Numbered from the stretch's first letter, positions 1 through 9,267 are shown. The stretch is 64,000 nucleotides of DNA from Calothrix sp. C42_A2020_038 (GCA_015272395.1 JACYLQ010000006.1:90197-154196); one strand, 5' to 3'. The notes: a model not told the origin generated them from the letters alone. Numbers and translations are program-made.

Positions 1-743
1 ACCCGGATATAATTGAGCGGGTGAAAAAGATATTTACGGAGAAGTCAGAACTCGCTGCTATTATTGGTTCTTATGATGATATACCTGGTGAAACCAACTT
101 TTTATCACAGTACAAAAACCTTTTTCACCACTATACACATCAAAAAGCTAGTGAGGAAGGATTTACCTTTTGGGGCGCCTGTGGTGCGATCCGTCGCGAT
201 GTGTTCTTTGCTGTTGGTGGTTTTGATGAAAGTTATCGCCGACCTAGTATTGAAGATATAGAGTTAGGTTATCGGTTAGCAAAAGCAGGTTATAAGATTC
301 GCCTGTGTAAAGATATACAAGTCAAACATTTAAAGCATTGGTCTGCAATTTCTTTATTGAGAGCAGAATTTTTCTACCGTGCCTTACCTTGGGTTGAATT
401 GATATTGCGTGAAGGCGCCAGAAATGATTTGAATTTAGGAATTACAAGTCGCTTGAGTGTGGTTGTAGTTTATGCGCTATTATTTGTTGTAATTACAACC
501 TTGTGGTTGCCTCAATTATTTATAGTAGCTTGTGGATTGATTTTACTTCTTCTAGGTTTAAACCGGCCTGTCTATAAATTTTTTACTCAAAAACGTGGGT
601 TTTGGTTCGCACTGCGGGTTATACCTTGGCATTGGTTTTACTACTTATATGGTGGATTCGCTATTTTAATAGGGACAATTCACTATTTTTGGCAGCAATA
701 CAGCGTTTTTAAACCTGACAACATTAATCCCTCCAAAACTTAG
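1..743 (+). CDS. Family 2 glycosyltransferase, C-terminal part, cut by the left edge
   Basis: The frame is already open at base 3, ahead of the first in-frame GTG at base 21, so the true start lies outside the window and about 246 codons are visible. The motifs GGFDE and SIEDIELGYRL match the acceptor-side Glu-Asp region of inverting GT-A (GT2) enzymes that move a sugar from a nucleotide donor onto a lipid or glycan. From roughly residue 140 of the visible part there are two or three hydrophobic segments, so the enzyme is probably held in the cytoplasmic membrane. It is followed after 77 bases by an FAD sugar-mutase-like gene and then a GT87-like gene, which suggests a surface-glycan group. 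The donor and acceptor cannot be told. Confidence 0.85.
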   Translation, partial: PDIIERVKKIFTEKSELAAIIGSYDDIPGETNFLSQYKNLFHHYTHQKASEEGFTFWGACGAIRRDVFFAVGGFDESYRRPSIEDIELGYRLAKAGYKIRLCKDIQVKHLKHWSAISLLRAEFFYRALPWVELILREGARNDLNLGITSRLSVVVVYALLFVVITTLWLPQLFIVACGLILLLLGLNRPVYKFFTQKRGFWFALRVIPWHWFYYLYGGFAILIGTIHYFWQQYSVFKPDNINPSKT

Positions 744-820
744 CTGCAATGATTTTAAGTTTCCATACAACAAAATAGTCTTAAAAAACAGTCAAGAAAA
801 TATACTGGGGAATCCAAGCA

Positions 821-2275
821 ATGCAAAAGTATCCTGTAGTTATTATCGGTGCCGGGCCTGCTGGTCTTACTGCTGCTTATCAATTGATGAAACAGAACAT
901 CAAGTCTATCGTTTTGGAGCAATCCGATAAAGTTGGGGGAATATCTCGTACAGAAACATATAAAGGTTATCGTTTTGACATTGGCGGACATCGTTTTTTT
1001 ACCAAAGTTAGTGAAGTTGAGCAGCTTTGGAAAGAAGTCATGGGAGATGAATTCATCAAAGTTCCACGGATGTCACGCATATATTACAAAGGTAAATTTT
1101 TTAACTATCCATTAACTTTATTTAATACAGTCCATAATATTGGTGTTAGCCAAAGCGCTTTAATTTTATTGAGCTATCTAAAAGCAAAGTTACAGGCAAA
1201 GATGCGACCCAATTGGGAAGCAGAAAACTTTGAGGAATGGGTGACAGACCGCTTTGGTAGTCGTCTTTATCAAACCTTCTTCAAAACCTATACAGAAAAA
1301 GTCTGGGGTATTCCTTGCACTCAAATTCGAGCAGACTGGGCAGCACAAAGAATTCAAGGCATGTCACTCAAAAGGGCTGTTATCAATGCTTTGTTTGGTA
1401 GTCAAAATGCTAAAAGCCTAATCAAAGAATTTGATTACCCACTTCTGGGACCAGGAATGATGTGGGAACGCTTTCAAGAAAAAGTCGAAAGTCAAGGTTC
1501 TCCTGTATTAATGCAAACACAAGTGACTCGTATTGAACGCGAGGGAAATCGGATTAAAAGTATTACTGCCTTACAAGCAGATAAAACAATCCAAATCACA
1601 GGCGACAACTTCATTTCTACCATGCCAGTAACTACACTGCTGCATCGGCTCGATCCTCAACCCCCTGAACACGTATTGACTGCTGCGCGGGGTTTGAAAT
1701 ATCGAGACTTTCTAATTGTGTCGCTGATTATTGATGAAAAAGATTTATTTCCTGACAACTGGCTTTACATTCACAGTCCAGAGTTCAAAGTTGGAAGGAT
1801 TCAAAACTTTAAAAATTGGAGTCCTGCAATGCTTCCCGATGCGAACAAAACCTGTTTAGGAATGGAATACTTTTGCAGTCGGGGAGATGAACTATGGGAA
1901 ACGTCCGATTCCAAGCTGATAGAACTTGCAAGTCGTGAAGCAGTTAATCTTGGTTTAGTCAGCAATATAAGCAAAATCGAAGATGGTACTGTGATTAGAC
2001 AGTATAAAGCGTATCCAGTATATGACGGTGAATATCAAAAGCATCTGAAAGTCATCCAAGCTTATTTAGAAGAGTTTGAAAACCTTCAAACCGTTGGTAG
2101 AAATGGTATGCATAGATACAATAATCAAGACCACTCCATGTTGACAGGTATGTTAGCGGTTAAAAATATTTTGGGAGAAAACCATGATTTATGGAATGTT
2201 AATACCGAACGCTCTTATCATGAAGAGTTTACAGTAGAGGAATCGAAGCAGAAAGTTGAAGCTTTGGCAAAATAG
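821..2275 (+). CDS. FAD/NAD(P)-dependent oxidoreductase, UDP-galactopyranose mutase / amine-oxidase-like
   Basis: The 484-residue protein opens with a Rossmann dinucleotide-binding motif, VVIIGAGPAGL (about residues 6-16), followed by a conserved acidic residue (VLEQSDKVGG) and the GGHRFF block typical of the protoporphyrinogen-oxidase / UDP-galactopyranose-mutase superfamily. The C-terminal GRNGMHRYNNQDHSM region resembles the second FAD-contacting segment. Proteins of this size in cyanobacterial glycan clusters are usually annotated only as NAD(P)/FAD-dependent oxidoreductase. The gene lies between two glycosyltransferase genes, so a role in nucleotide-sugar or polyprenyl-sugar modification is plausible, but this is inferred from context. 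The ATG at 821 is directly followed by the Rossmann motif, which supports this start. Confidence 0.8.
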   Translation: MQKYPVVIIGAGPAGLTAAYQLMKQNIKSIVLEQSDKVGGISRTETYKGYRFDIGGHRFFTKVSEVEQLWKEVMGDEFIKVPRMSRIYYKGKFFNYPLTLFNTVHNIGVSQSALILLSYLKAKLQAKMRPNWEAENFEEWVTDRFGSRLYQTFFKTYTEKVWGIPCTQIRADWAAQRIQGMSLKRAVINALFGSQNAKSLIKEFDYPLLGPGMMWERFQEKVESQGSPVLMQTQVTRIEREGNRIKSITALQADKTIQITGDNFISTMPVTTLLHRLDPQPPEHVLTAARGLKYRDFLIVSLIIDEKDLFPDNWLYIHSPEFKVGRIQNFKNWSPAMLPDANKTCLGMEYFCSRGDELWETSDSKLIELASREAVNLGLVSNISKIEDGTVIRQYKAYPVYDGEYQKHLKVIQAYLEEFENLQTVGRNGMHRYNNQDHSMLTGMLAVKNILGENHDLWNVNTERSYHEEFTVEESKQKVEALAK

Positions 2276-2310
2276 AATCAGTCTTAGAGGTTGTTTGAAA
2301 AGTATCAAGA

Positions 2311-2350
2311 ACCTAACCCCTAACCCCTTCCCAGATGCGGGAAGGGGAAC
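2311..2350. repeat. CCTAACCCC-type repeat with hairpin
   Basis: The short intergenic element reads CCTAACCCCTAACCCC and then forms a perfect 9-bp hairpin (CCCCTTCCC at 2324-2332 with GGGAAGGGG at 2339-2347). Related sequences occur near 3800-3970, 32700, 39830, 41880 and 55400. It could act as a transcription attenuator between the two flanking genes, but no long T tract follows. Confidence 0.6.
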
Positions 2351-2404
2351 AAAAAAATAGGGACTTTAAAAACATTGTAAAAATAGCAATCATGACAAAA
2401 AAAT

Positions 2405-3775
2405 ATGCAGATTAATCAAAAATTCAACCAGAAATTTTTATACAATTTTGTTAATTTATTACTTGTTTTTACACTCATTATTACTTTACTTGGTTTTTTC
2501 GTAGACATACGAAACACACTTAAATATGGAGGAATAGATTTAAGAAATCGAGTTGTAGGAGCAAGACTTTTAGCCAAAGGTTTAGACCCATATTATTTTA
2601 AATGGACTCCAGGCAAAGATGAAAAATTACTCGACCCTCTTGACTGGCCTACTATACCTGTTTCTAGAGTGACTGTTAATCCGAGTATTTTATTATTCCA
2701 CTTCCCTTTTGCAAATCTACCTTACTTCCCCCAAAGAATAATTTGGTTTTTTATACAGTGGTTTTGTTTATTAGCGTCGGTATTTATTTTTATTAAAAAT
2801 AATTTACATGATGTGCGGACTAAATCGATATTAATTACCCTTTTTATCTTTGTATCCGGTAGCTTATTGTGGAGACTACATATTGATGTTGGACAATTTT
2901 ACATTATTTTAGTTTTTTTACTAGCTTTATCGTATCATTTTTTCAACTCAAACTTTAAATATAGTAATGTTTTAGGTGGCTTTTTCGTTGGTCTCGCAGC
3001 TTGTCTTCGATTCCCTCTTATTGTGATGGTGCTGCCAATGATTATTTTCAGAAAAGTCAAGATGCTTACAGCAACACTAGTTAGTTTTTTCTCATGCTTA
3101 CTATTTTCTGTACTATTTGCAGGATTACCAGCTTGGCAGAGCTATTTTTCGGCAATGGCAATTAATGGCAAATTGAATACAGAATCGATTCCGGTAGCTA
3201 AAGCTGATGTCAGAAAGATTTTTCCTAAAATCGTTGAAGGAATGAATAATTTGCAAGACTTTAACGGAGGAATACCTAATTCTAATTCGTCAGTACAATT
3301 TTTATTAAAAGATAATTTATCGTTGCAATTAGACAGCAAATATATATTATTAATTCTTGCTGGAGTCTTATTATTATATAGTTTTGTCATTTATCGTTCT
3401 TATCAAACTAACAGCCCTAACAAAACCAATATTAAAGAAATAGATCTAATTTTCTTCATCAGTACAATTACTCTTTTGATTGCGGATTTTTTCATGCCGG
3501 CGCCGAGAAATCCCTATAACGATGTCTTTTTTATAATTCCTTTAATCTTGTTAATGCAAAACATTAATATATTCAATACTCAAATGTTAGGCTGCATGTT
3601 ATTGATGTATTTTGGTTGGCTAACCTTGAACGGAATGTTTGCTTGGCTACCAATTGAAGTTCAAATAGGCGAATATAGTATATTATCATCGATGATATTA
3701 ATGAGTATTCTCTTTATGAGAGGTAGCATTTCAATTTTGCCTCTGCGACTTTTTTCTAATCAGCAAAAGAATTGA
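2405..3775 (+). CDS. DUF2029 / GT87-like multi-pass membrane glycosyltransferase
   Basis: The 456-residue protein is very hydrophobic, with about ten predicted membrane segments spread over its whole length. The first loop after the N-terminal helix contains the region GIDLRNRVVGARLLAKGLDPY, which resembles the loop after helix 1 in DUF2029 (GT87) proteins, where an acidic residue is expected near the start. GT87 enzymes such as the mycobacterial alpha-mannosyltransferases use polyprenyl-phosphate sugars on the outer face of the membrane. Base composition is more AT-rich than in the neighbours. The two preceding genes also look glycan-related. The sugar used is unknown, and a plain hypothetical membrane protein is the alternative. 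Confidence 0.6.
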   Translation: MQINQKFNQKFLYNFVNLLLVFTLIITLLGFFVDIRNTLKYGGIDLRNRVVGARLLAKGLDPYYFKWTPGKDEKLLDPLDWPTIPVSRVTVNPSILLFHFPFANLPYFPQRIIWFFIQWFCLLASVFIFIKNNLHDVRTKSILITLFIFVSGSLLWRLHIDVGQFYIILVFLLALSYHFFNSNFKYSNVLGGFFVGLAACLRFPLIVMVLPMIIFRKVKMLTATLVSFFSCLLFSVLFAGLPAWQSYFSAMAINGKLNTESIPVAKADVRKIFPKIVEGMNNLQDFNGGIPNSNSSVQFLLKDNLSLQLDSKYILLILAGVLLLYSFVIYRSYQTNSPNKTNIKEIDLIFFISTITLLIADFFMPAPRNPYNDVFFIIPLILLMQNINIFNTQMLGCMLLMYFGWLTLNGMFAWLPIEVQIGEYSILSSMILMSILFMRGSISILPLRLFSNQQKN

Positions 3776-3795
3776 GTAAATGAAAATCTGAACGC

Positions 3796-3972
3796 TCGAA
3801 CCTAACCCTTAACCCCCTTCTCTACCGAGGGAAGGAGAACAAGACAATAATGCTTTCAAATCCTCTCCTCAACCCGACTTTTCACGGTATCTTTAAAACC
3901 TCTCCTCGCAGGAGAGGGAAAGCAAATGTACTCCTCCTTTCCCTCGTAGAAAACTCTCTTGGGGGTTAAGTT
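3796..3972. repeat. Compound CCTAACCC / GGAGAGG repeat filling the gap before ffh
   Basis: The 391-base gap 3776-4166 is largely made of this repeat. Its inner part (TTTCACGGTATCTTTAAAAC, then CCTCTCC and CCCCCAAGAGAGTTTTCTACGAGG on the complement) reappears in the opposite orientation at 39828-39965, so both are copies of one element. The last 190 bases before ffh hold its leader region, in which I see no clear regulatory motif. Confidence 0.65.
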
Positions 3973-4166
3973 TTATGACTTTTCAAACAATCTCTAAGGA
4001 AACTTTGGAACGGGGATAGGTTTTATGTTTGGTTTTCCACAAAACGAGAAAAGTCAGAAAAACAACTAAGCTGGTAGATAGCGTGGGCTTTCTCTGCCGT
4101 AGTTAGCTAAAATCTGATCAGGCAGAATGCGATTTTAACCTGCCTAACCCTACTTGTAACCAAATC

Positions 4167-5630
4167 ATGTTTGACGCACTATCAGATCGTTTAGAATCAG
4201 CCTGGAAAAAACTCCGAGGGCAAGATAAAATCTCTCAATCGAATATTCAAGATGCGTTGCGGGAAGTGCGCCGCGCGTTGTTGGAAGCTGATGTTAACCT
4301 ACAGGTCGTCAAAGACTTTATTAGTGAAGTTGAAGCAAAAGCACAGGGCGCCGAAGTTATTTCAGGAGTAAAGCCCGACCAACAATTTATTAAGATTGTT
4401 TACGACGAACTGGTAGCAGTGATGGGGGAAGAAAATGTTCCCTTAGCGACTGCGCCGTCTTCTCCAACAGTAGTGCTGATGGCTGGGTTGCAAGGTACTG
4501 GTAAAACTACAGCCACAGCCAAGTTAGCATTGCATTTACGTAAAATAAATCGCTCCTGTATGATGGTAGCAACTGACGTTTACCGTCCAGCAGCGATTGA
4601 CCAGCTGATAACTTTGGGTAAGCAAATCGATGTACCTGTGTTTGAGATGGGTAGCGATGCAAACCCAGTCGAAATCGCACGTTCCGGTGTTGAAAGAGCC
4701 AAGGCAGATGGAATTGATACTGTAATAGTCGATACTGCTGGGCGCCTGTTTATTGACTCGGATATGATGGCGGAACTCGCGAGCATCAAAGCAGCAGTTA
4801 ATCCCCACGAAGTTTTATTAGTAGTAGACGCGATGACGGGTCAAGAAGCGGCGAGTTTGACTCGTACCTTTCATGACCAAATCGGGATAACTGGGGCAAT
4901 TTTAACCAAAATGGATGGCGATAGCCGTGGCGGTGCTGCGTTATCTGTAAGGAAAATTTCTGGTCAGCCAATCAAATTTATCGGTGTTGGTGAAAAAGTT
5001 GAAGCACTTCAACCATTTTATCCAGACCGGATGGCATCGCGAATCTTGGGAATGGGCGATGTTTTGACATTGGTCGAGAAAGCACAAGAAGAAATAGATC
5101 TTGCTGATGCTGAGAAAATGCAGGAAAAAATTCTCAGTGCAAAGTTTGATTTTACCGATTTTCTTAAACAGTTACGCTTATTGAAGAATATGGGTTCGCT
5201 GGGAGGCATTATGAAGCTGATTCCCGGTATGAACAAATTAAACGACGACCAACTTAAACAAGGGGAAGTCCAACTCAAGCGCTGCGAAGCAATGATCAAC
5301 TCGATGACTCAACAAGAACGTCGCGACCCTGATTTACTTGCTAGTTCCCCAAGTCGTCGGCGCCGTGTCGCAAAAGGTTCCGGCTACAAAGAACCCGATG
5401 TAAGTAAATTAGTCAGCGACTTTCAGAGAATGCGCTCGATGATGCAGCAAATGGGTCAAGGACGTTTCCCTGGAATGTCTGGAGGAGGAATGTTTGGTGG
5501 TATGGGCGACCCATATGCAGTAGGTAACCGCCCAGCCCCTCCAGGATGGCGCGGGTATAATAGCGGCGCCAGTGGTGGCAAAAAGAAACCGAAAAAAGAG
5601 AAAAAGAAGAAAGGTTTTGGAACACTTTAA
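4167..5630 (+). CDS. ffh: Signal recognition particle protein Ffh
   Basis: Ffh binds SRP RNA and signal peptides of nascent membrane proteins and docks at FtsY on the membrane. The 487 residues show the full SRP54 plan: an N domain, a G domain with the P-loop GLQGTGKTT (about 107-115), DTAGR (about 190) and TKMDGD, and a methionine-rich M domain with the RNA-binding SPSRRRRVAKGSG segment. The tail after residue 440 is a Gly/Met-rich stretch ending in a Lys-rich run, which is a variable region in cyanobacterial Ffh. Length and motifs are normal. It is followed by rpsP, a KH protein gene, rpsU and phoH on the same strand, a conserved cyanobacterial translation group. Confidence 0.97.
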   Translation: MFDALSDRLESAWKKLRGQDKISQSNIQDALREVRRALLEADVNLQVVKDFISEVEAKAQGAEVISGVKPDQQFIKIVYDELVAVMGEENVPLATAPSSPTVVLMAGLQGTGKTTATAKLALHLRKINRSCMMVATDVYRPAAIDQLITLGKQIDVPVFEMGSDANPVEIARSGVERAKADGIDTVIVDTAGRLFIDSDMMAELASIKAAVNPHEVLLVVDAMTGQEAASLTRTFHDQIGITGAILTKMDGDSRGGAALSVRKISGQPIKFIGVGEKVEALQPFYPDRMASRILGMGDVLTLVEKAQEEIDLADAEKMQEKILSAKFDFTDFLKQLRLLKNMGSLGGIMKLIPGMNKLNDDQLKQGEVQLKRCEAMINSMTQQERRDPDLLASSPSRRRRVAKGSGYKEPDVSKLVSDFQRMRSMMQQMGQGRFPGMSGGGMFGGMGDPYAVGNRPAPPGWRGYNSGASGGKKKPKKEKKKKGFGTL

Positions 5631-5751
5631 GGACTAAGAGTCGCCAAGCTATATGTAGTCTCTAGTCCCCAGTTGCCATTCCCAATCTCAAATAAAGTGC
5701 TAAAATAAGCATTTCAGTATCAATTAACAGCAAACGACAACTCTCTGAGCT

Positions 5752-6012
5752 ATGATTAAATTGCGCTTGAAGCGATTTGGTAAAAAGCGGGAAGCAAGTT
5801 ACCGTATAATCGCGATTAACAGTCTCTCTCGTCGCGATGGACTACCCCTGGAAGAACTAGGATATTACAACCCTAGAACAAAAGAAGTAAAACTGGATGA
5901 AGCCGGAATCCTCAAGCGATTACAACAAGGCGCCCAACCTACAGATACTGTGCGTCACATCCTAGAAAAAGCTAATGTCTTGGAAAAGGTCAGTGCAAAA
6001 CCCGCATCATAA
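5752..6012 (+). CDS. rpsP: 30S ribosomal protein S16
   Basis: The 86-residue product starts [19 protein letters not shown], the hallmark N-terminus of bacterial S16, and continues with [15 protein letters not shown] and [12 protein letters not shown], all conserved. S16 is an assembly protein of the 30S body that contacts 16S rRNA. The gene lies 121 bases after ffh and 25 bases before the KH-domain gene, as in many cyanobacteria, so the three are probably cotranscribed. Nothing is unusual about its length. Confidence 0.97.
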   Translation: MIKLRLKRFGKKREASYRIIAINSLSRRDGLPLEELGYYNPRTKEVKLDEAGILKRLQQGAQPTDTVRHILEKANVLEKVSAKPAS

Positions 6013-6037
6013 TGTAGCAATCAATCCCAGGAAATCG

Positions 6038-6427
6038 ATGCCAGACTATGTAGATATAGTCAGGTATCTCGTGGAGCCATTTTTAGAGTCTCCAGAATCT
6101 TTGAGCATCGATTGCGAAGTATCTACTAATCGTAATCGGGCCTGGATTCGTGTTGCCTTCGATAGCGCAGATAAAGGAAAAGTGTTTGGACGAGGTGGAC
6201 GTAATATTCAAGCGATTCGTACTTGTCTTACAGCTTTTGCCGAATTGACAGGACAATCCGTTTACTTAGATATTTTTGGTAGCGCTAGTGGTGGTCGTGA
6301 CGGAATGTCTTTTGATGAAGATAATGAAGAACGACTCCCACCCCCTCGTTCAAGAGATAGACGTAGTAGCACTAGTAGTAATAACGGACACCGTCCTTTT
6401 ATTAAGCCTCGCTCTCGTCAAGTTTAA
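6038..6427 (+). CDS. KH-domain RNA-binding protein, KhpA-like
   Basis: The ATG at 6038 follows an AGGA ribosome site and opens the conserved MPDYVDIVRYLVEPFL segment; an ATG further upstream in frame (5975) would overlap rpsP and add non-conserved residues. The protein has 129 residues. The KH signature lies in KVFGRGGRNIQAIRT, with a GxxG loop that grips single-stranded RNA. KhpA proteins pair with KhpB in many bacteria and affect mRNA stability and cell division. The last 40 residues are an Arg/Ser-rich, presumably disordered tail that is longer than in Firmicute KhpA and may add nonspecific RNA binding. Its position just behind rpsP matches the usual conserved order. Confidence 0.9.
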   Translation: MPDYVDIVRYLVEPFLESPESLSIDCEVSTNRNRAWIRVAFDSADKGKVFGRGGRNIQAIRTCLTAFAELTGQSVYLDIFGSASGGRDGMSFDEDNEERLPPPRSRDRRSSTSSNNGHRPFIKPRSRQV

Positions 6428-6563
6428 ATTAGTATACAGGTGTTGCTGTTACAAAATCAGAAGGCGCCTTTCAAAACAATTTAAACTGGAATTATGTAAC
6501 TTAAGTGTTACTAGAAGCACTTTTGATTCAATTTGGTTAACTTCAAGGAGGTGAAAGCAGAAA

Positions 6564-6740
6564 GTGGCTGAAGTCCGTTTGGGTGAAAATGAAACAATTG
6601 ATTCAGCGTTAAGACGTTTTAAGAAAAAAATTCAAAAAGCTGGAATTTTATCCGAAGTCAAACGCCGAGAACGTTACGAAAAACCCAGTTTGCGCCGTAA
6701 GCTCAAAGCGGAAGCCGCACGTAAAGGTGGACGGTTCTAA
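6564..6740 (+). CDS. rpsU: 30S ribosomal protein S21, GTG start
   Basis: This 58-residue gene starts with GTG at 6564, preceded by a near-perfect Shine-Dalgarno AAGGAGGTG at 6545-6553. The product begins (M)[19 protein letters not shown] and ends [11 protein letters not shown], which is the full S21 pattern with its basic C-terminal helix. S21 sits on the 30S platform near the anti-Shine-Dalgarno end of 16S rRNA. Length is exactly that expected. It lies between the KH-protein gene and phoH, and no terminator is obvious before it. Confidence 0.96.
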   Translation: MAEVRLGENETIDSALRRFKKKIQKAGILSEVKRRERYEKPSLRRKLKAEAARKGGRF

Positions 6741-6905
6741 GAAACTATAATACTTCTTAGTATCATGGAATATGTTCACTTTTACTATCTGTTCTAACAG
6801 TTTGAGTTGATGACTAAGCTCAAACTACTAACTAATTGAAGTAAGTAGAGGCGTATCATTTGCGTCTCTGCTTTTAACTATCTTAAATCTGAAATTTGAA
6901 TTTTT

Positions 6906-7859
6906 ATGGCAGGTGCCTCTATTCTCGAACTGCCTAACATTGAAAGCGCGCTCGCACTCGCAGGAAAGTATGAGGAAAATCTCAAACAGATTGGGCGCCA
7001 TACAGGAGCAGATATTACCCTGCGCGGACAAGAGCTATTCATTTCTGGTACGCAAAACCAAGTTGACCGTGCATTGCAAATAGTCCATTCTCTGCAAGAG
7101 TTATGGAGTAATAATCAAAATATTTATAGTACTGATATACAAGCTGCAATTCAAGCTCTTGACACACAGCGTGAAAGTGATTTGAAAGACTTGCAGCGTG
7201 ATATCGTCGCAAAAACCCGTCGCGGTGAAGAAATTCGAGCAAAAACGTTCCGCCAACGTCAGTATATTCAAGCATTACGCTCTACTGACTTAATATTTTG
7301 TACTGGCCCGGCGGGTACTGGTAAGACATTTTTGGCTGTTGTTGTCGCTGTGCAAGCATTACTTGCAAATGAGTTCGAGAAGATAATTCTTACCCGTCCA
7401 GCAGTTGAAGCTGGTGAAAAGCTTGGTTTTTTACCCGGTGATTTGCAGCAGAAAGTTAATCCTTACCTACGTCCGCTTTATGATGCAATCAATGAATTTA
7501 TTGATTCGGAGAAGGTACCATCATTGATCGAACGCGGCATCATTGAGGTGGCGCCGCTTGCTTACATGCGCGGACGTACACTCAATAATGCTTTTGTAAT
7601 AGTTGATGAAGCTCAAAATACCACACCCGCACAGATGAAAATGGTACTAACGCGCTTAGGGTTCCATTCGCGTATGGTAGTTACGGGTGATATGACGCAA
7701 ACAGATTTACTACCAAGTCAACAGTCGGGACTAGCTGTTGCACTCCATATTTTAAAAGATGTGGAGGGAATACATTTCAGTGAATTTACGCAAAAAGATG
7801 TTGTACGTCATGCTTTAGTACAGCGGATTGTAGCTGCCTATGAAAAATATGAGAAGTAG
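6906..7859 (+). CDS. phoH: PhoH family ATPase
   Basis: The 317-residue protein has an N-terminal KH-like segment (about 20-65) and then the PhoH ATPase domain with Walker A GPAGTGKT (about 134-141), the TRPAVEAGEKLGFLPGD block, Walker B VIVDEAQN and the arginine-bearing VTGDMTQTDLP-type sensor region. Bacterial PhoH proteins of this type are predicted RNA-associated ATPases or helicases linked to rRNA maturation, often near ybeY. Their exact reaction is not settled. In this window phoH follows rpsU in the ffh-rpsP-khpA group, in line with a role in RNA metabolism. A stem-loop downstream at 7955-7998 may end this transcription unit. Confidence 0.93.
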   Translation: MAGASILELPNIESALALAGKYEENLKQIGRHTGADITLRGQELFISGTQNQVDRALQIVHSLQELWSNNQNIYSTDIQAAIQALDTQRESDLKDLQRDIVAKTRRGEEIRAKTFRQRQYIQALRSTDLIFCTGPAGTGKTFLAVVVAVQALLANEFEKIILTRPAVEAGEKLGFLPGDLQQKVNPYLRPLYDAINEFIDSEKVPSLIERGIIEVAPLAYMRGRTLNNAFVIVDEAQNTTPAQMKMVLTRLGFHSRMVVTGDMTQTDLLPSQQSGLAVALHILKDVEGIHFSEFTQKDVVRHALVQRIVAAYEKYEK

Positions 7860-7954
7860 AGATATTACAAAGCTGATTTATCATTTGTTACATACCTATT
7901 ACAAATGTAAGAAATTTGATTTATGCGCTTCATTACATTTCTTTACTCAATACA

Positions 7955-7998
7955 AGAAACCCGGTATCGTAGAAAATAACATTGGATACCGGATTTCT
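7955..7998. terminator. Stem-loop after phoH
   Basis: AGAAACCCGGTATC (7955-7968) pairs with GATACCGGATTTCT (7985-7998), 13 of 14 positions, around a 16-base loop. An AT-rich stretch follows on the plus strand (AAATTTTAATTAAA). This would fit a terminator for phoH or a leader structure of the next gene. Confidence 0.5.
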
Positions 7999-8035
7999 AA
8001 ATTTTAATTAAATCTAATGAAAGGACTATTGACAA

Positions 8036-8440
8036 ATGGCTAAGGCATTAAAAGAATTTCTGGAAGCTTGTGAAAGCTTAGGAACATTGCGCTTAATTGT
8101 AACTAGCAGTGCTGCAGTATTAGAAGCGCGCGGCAAAATCGAAAAATTATTTTACGCGGAGTTGGCTAAAGGCAAATATGCAAATATGCACACAGAAGGT
8201 TTTGAGTTTCATCTCAATATGGATAAAATTACCCAGGTAAAGTTTGAAACAGGTGAAGCCAAACGTGGTAACTTTACCACTTATGCAATTAGATTTTTGG
8301 ATGACAAGCAAGAGTCAGCGTTGAGCTTATTTTTACAATGGGGTAAACCCGGAGAATATGAACCTGGGCAGGTGGAAGCATGGCAAGCATTACGTGAACA
8401 ATATGGGGAAGTTTGGGAAACGGCGCCTGTGCAACGTTGA
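8036..8440 (+). CDS. Conserved hypothetical protein, ChuX/HutX-like (heme-utilisation fold)
   Basis: The 134 residues form a single small domain without membrane segments or a signal peptide. The order FHLNMDKITQVKF, then TTYAIRFLDDKQESALSLFLQW, then an aromatic/Trp-rich helix resembles the half-repeat of the heme-utilisation family ChuX/HutX, where 'hlnld.I..V' precedes two strands that end in a functional residue. The similarity is weak and read by eye. The gene is single, and it lies next to the minus-strand group that includes a protoglobin and a V4R protein, so a tetrapyrrole link is tempting but unproven. AAAGGA lies about a dozen bases before the ATG. Confidence 0.5.
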   Translation: MAKALKEFLEACESLGTLRLIVTSSAAVLEARGKIEKLFYAELAKGKYANMHTEGFEFHLNMDKITQVKFETGEAKRGNFTTYAIRFLDDKQESALSLFLQWGKPGEYEPGQVEAWQALREQYGEVWETAPVQR

Positions 8441-8451
8441 TAAAAATTAGA

Positions 8452-8490
8452 AGCATAGATATTTAGATATTTGGATATAGCATCTATGCT
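8452..8490. terminator. Stem-loop between convergent genes
   Basis: AGCATAGAT (8452-8460) and ATCTATGCT (8482-8490) form a perfect 9-bp stem between the stop codons of two convergent genes (8440 and 8498). This placement suits a two-way terminator, though T tracts are short. Confidence 0.45.
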
Positions 8491-8497
8491 TAGTTAA

Positions 8498-8962
8498 CTA
8501 TTTACCTAAATAGTTAAATTCAAATACATCATAACTTCCACCACGCAAAACAGACTCGGTATGTTTACCTTGTAAACGTTGGCCGAGAGTTTGTTCTAAG
8601 ACGCCCCATACGGCGCCAAGCGTGTATGTACATTTACGTTCCGAACCTTGGGGTTCTCCTGCGGAGCATAAGGTTTCGCTAGTGTAGACTTTGACTGTAT
8701 CACCTTCGGTAATAATTTTTTCAATTTGACATAGACGTGTGCCGTTTTTACCTAATACATAACTAAGTTTATTCGCAACATCATCAAGCGACATCGTTGA
8801 AGCGTCCAAACCAAGTTGATTTGCAACTTGTTTACCGCGCGCACGACCAGCTGCCGTTAAAGCAATTGCTGTAGCTTTTTCCCCTAAAGCATCTTCCATT
8901 CCGACAATCGCGGCTTTAAAGCAAATAATACTGCTAAAATCTCCCAAAGTAGGACGTAACAT
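8498..8962 (-). CDS. V4R-type hydrocarbon / tetrapyrrole-binding protein
   Basis: The 154-residue protein matches the cyanobacterial V4R (4VR) 'hydrocarbon binding' family: LGDFSSIICFKAAIVGMEDA at the N-terminus, a central helical AxAGRARG segment and a C-terminal TYTLGAVWGVLEQ block. It has four cysteines (14, 78, 99, 111), a common feature of small-molecule-binding V4R domains. Relatives in Synechocystis (the slr0144/slr0147 type, from memory) are linked to photosystem II assembly and bilin binding. It is the last of five minus-strand genes, but the 368-base gap and a terminator-like hairpin at 9268-9315 separate it from the protoglobin gene, so it may have its own promoter. The ligand is not known. 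Confidence 0.75.
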   Translation of the reverse strand: MLRPTLGDFSSIICFKAAIVGMEDALGEKATAIALTAAGRARGKQVANQLGLDASTMSLDDVANKLSYVLGKNGTRLCQIEKIITEGDTVKVYTSETLCSAGEPQGSERKCTYTLGAVWGVLEQTLGQRLQGKHTESVLRGGSYDVFEFNYLGK

Positions 8963-9082
8963 TGATTAGTACTCCTGTAAATTTAATTGGTCAATTAATG
9001 GTTATATTAGAAATTGTGTTGGTAAATACATTCCTGTTTGCAAGAAAACTTTGATTTATATAGCTAATCTCCCTATATACCC

Positions 9083-9180
9083 TAGTGGTCTATGTCATAA
9101 GTTTTAGGGGTATAAATAATATCTTGTGGGTCAGGCATCCCTGCCTGACCAATGAACAGGCGATAATGACATCAACCACT
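9083..9180. repeat. MITE-like element, copy 1
   Basis: The element begins TAGTGGTCTATGTCATAAGT and ends TGACATCAACCACT, so its ends are inverted versions of one another. The inner part TCTTGTGGGTCAGGCATCC recurs at 56226-56262 and in altered form at 21741-21820 (complement) and 11608. It lies in the 368-base gap 8963-9330; apart from the hairpin near 9300 I see nothing else there. Confidence 0.65.
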
Positions 9181-9267
9181 GTGACAAGAGGGTTTAGGAA
9201 ATCTATTTATTTTCAAGATATACGGGTCTTTCATAATACATACAAAACTTCAATAAATCTCAAAAAA

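Noticed and set aside
755..991. Minus-strand frame over the start of the FAD oxidoreductase gene
   Set aside because: Antisense shadow of a strong gene.
4536..5299. Several minus-strand frames over ffh
   Set aside because: They are shadows of the conserved ffh frame.
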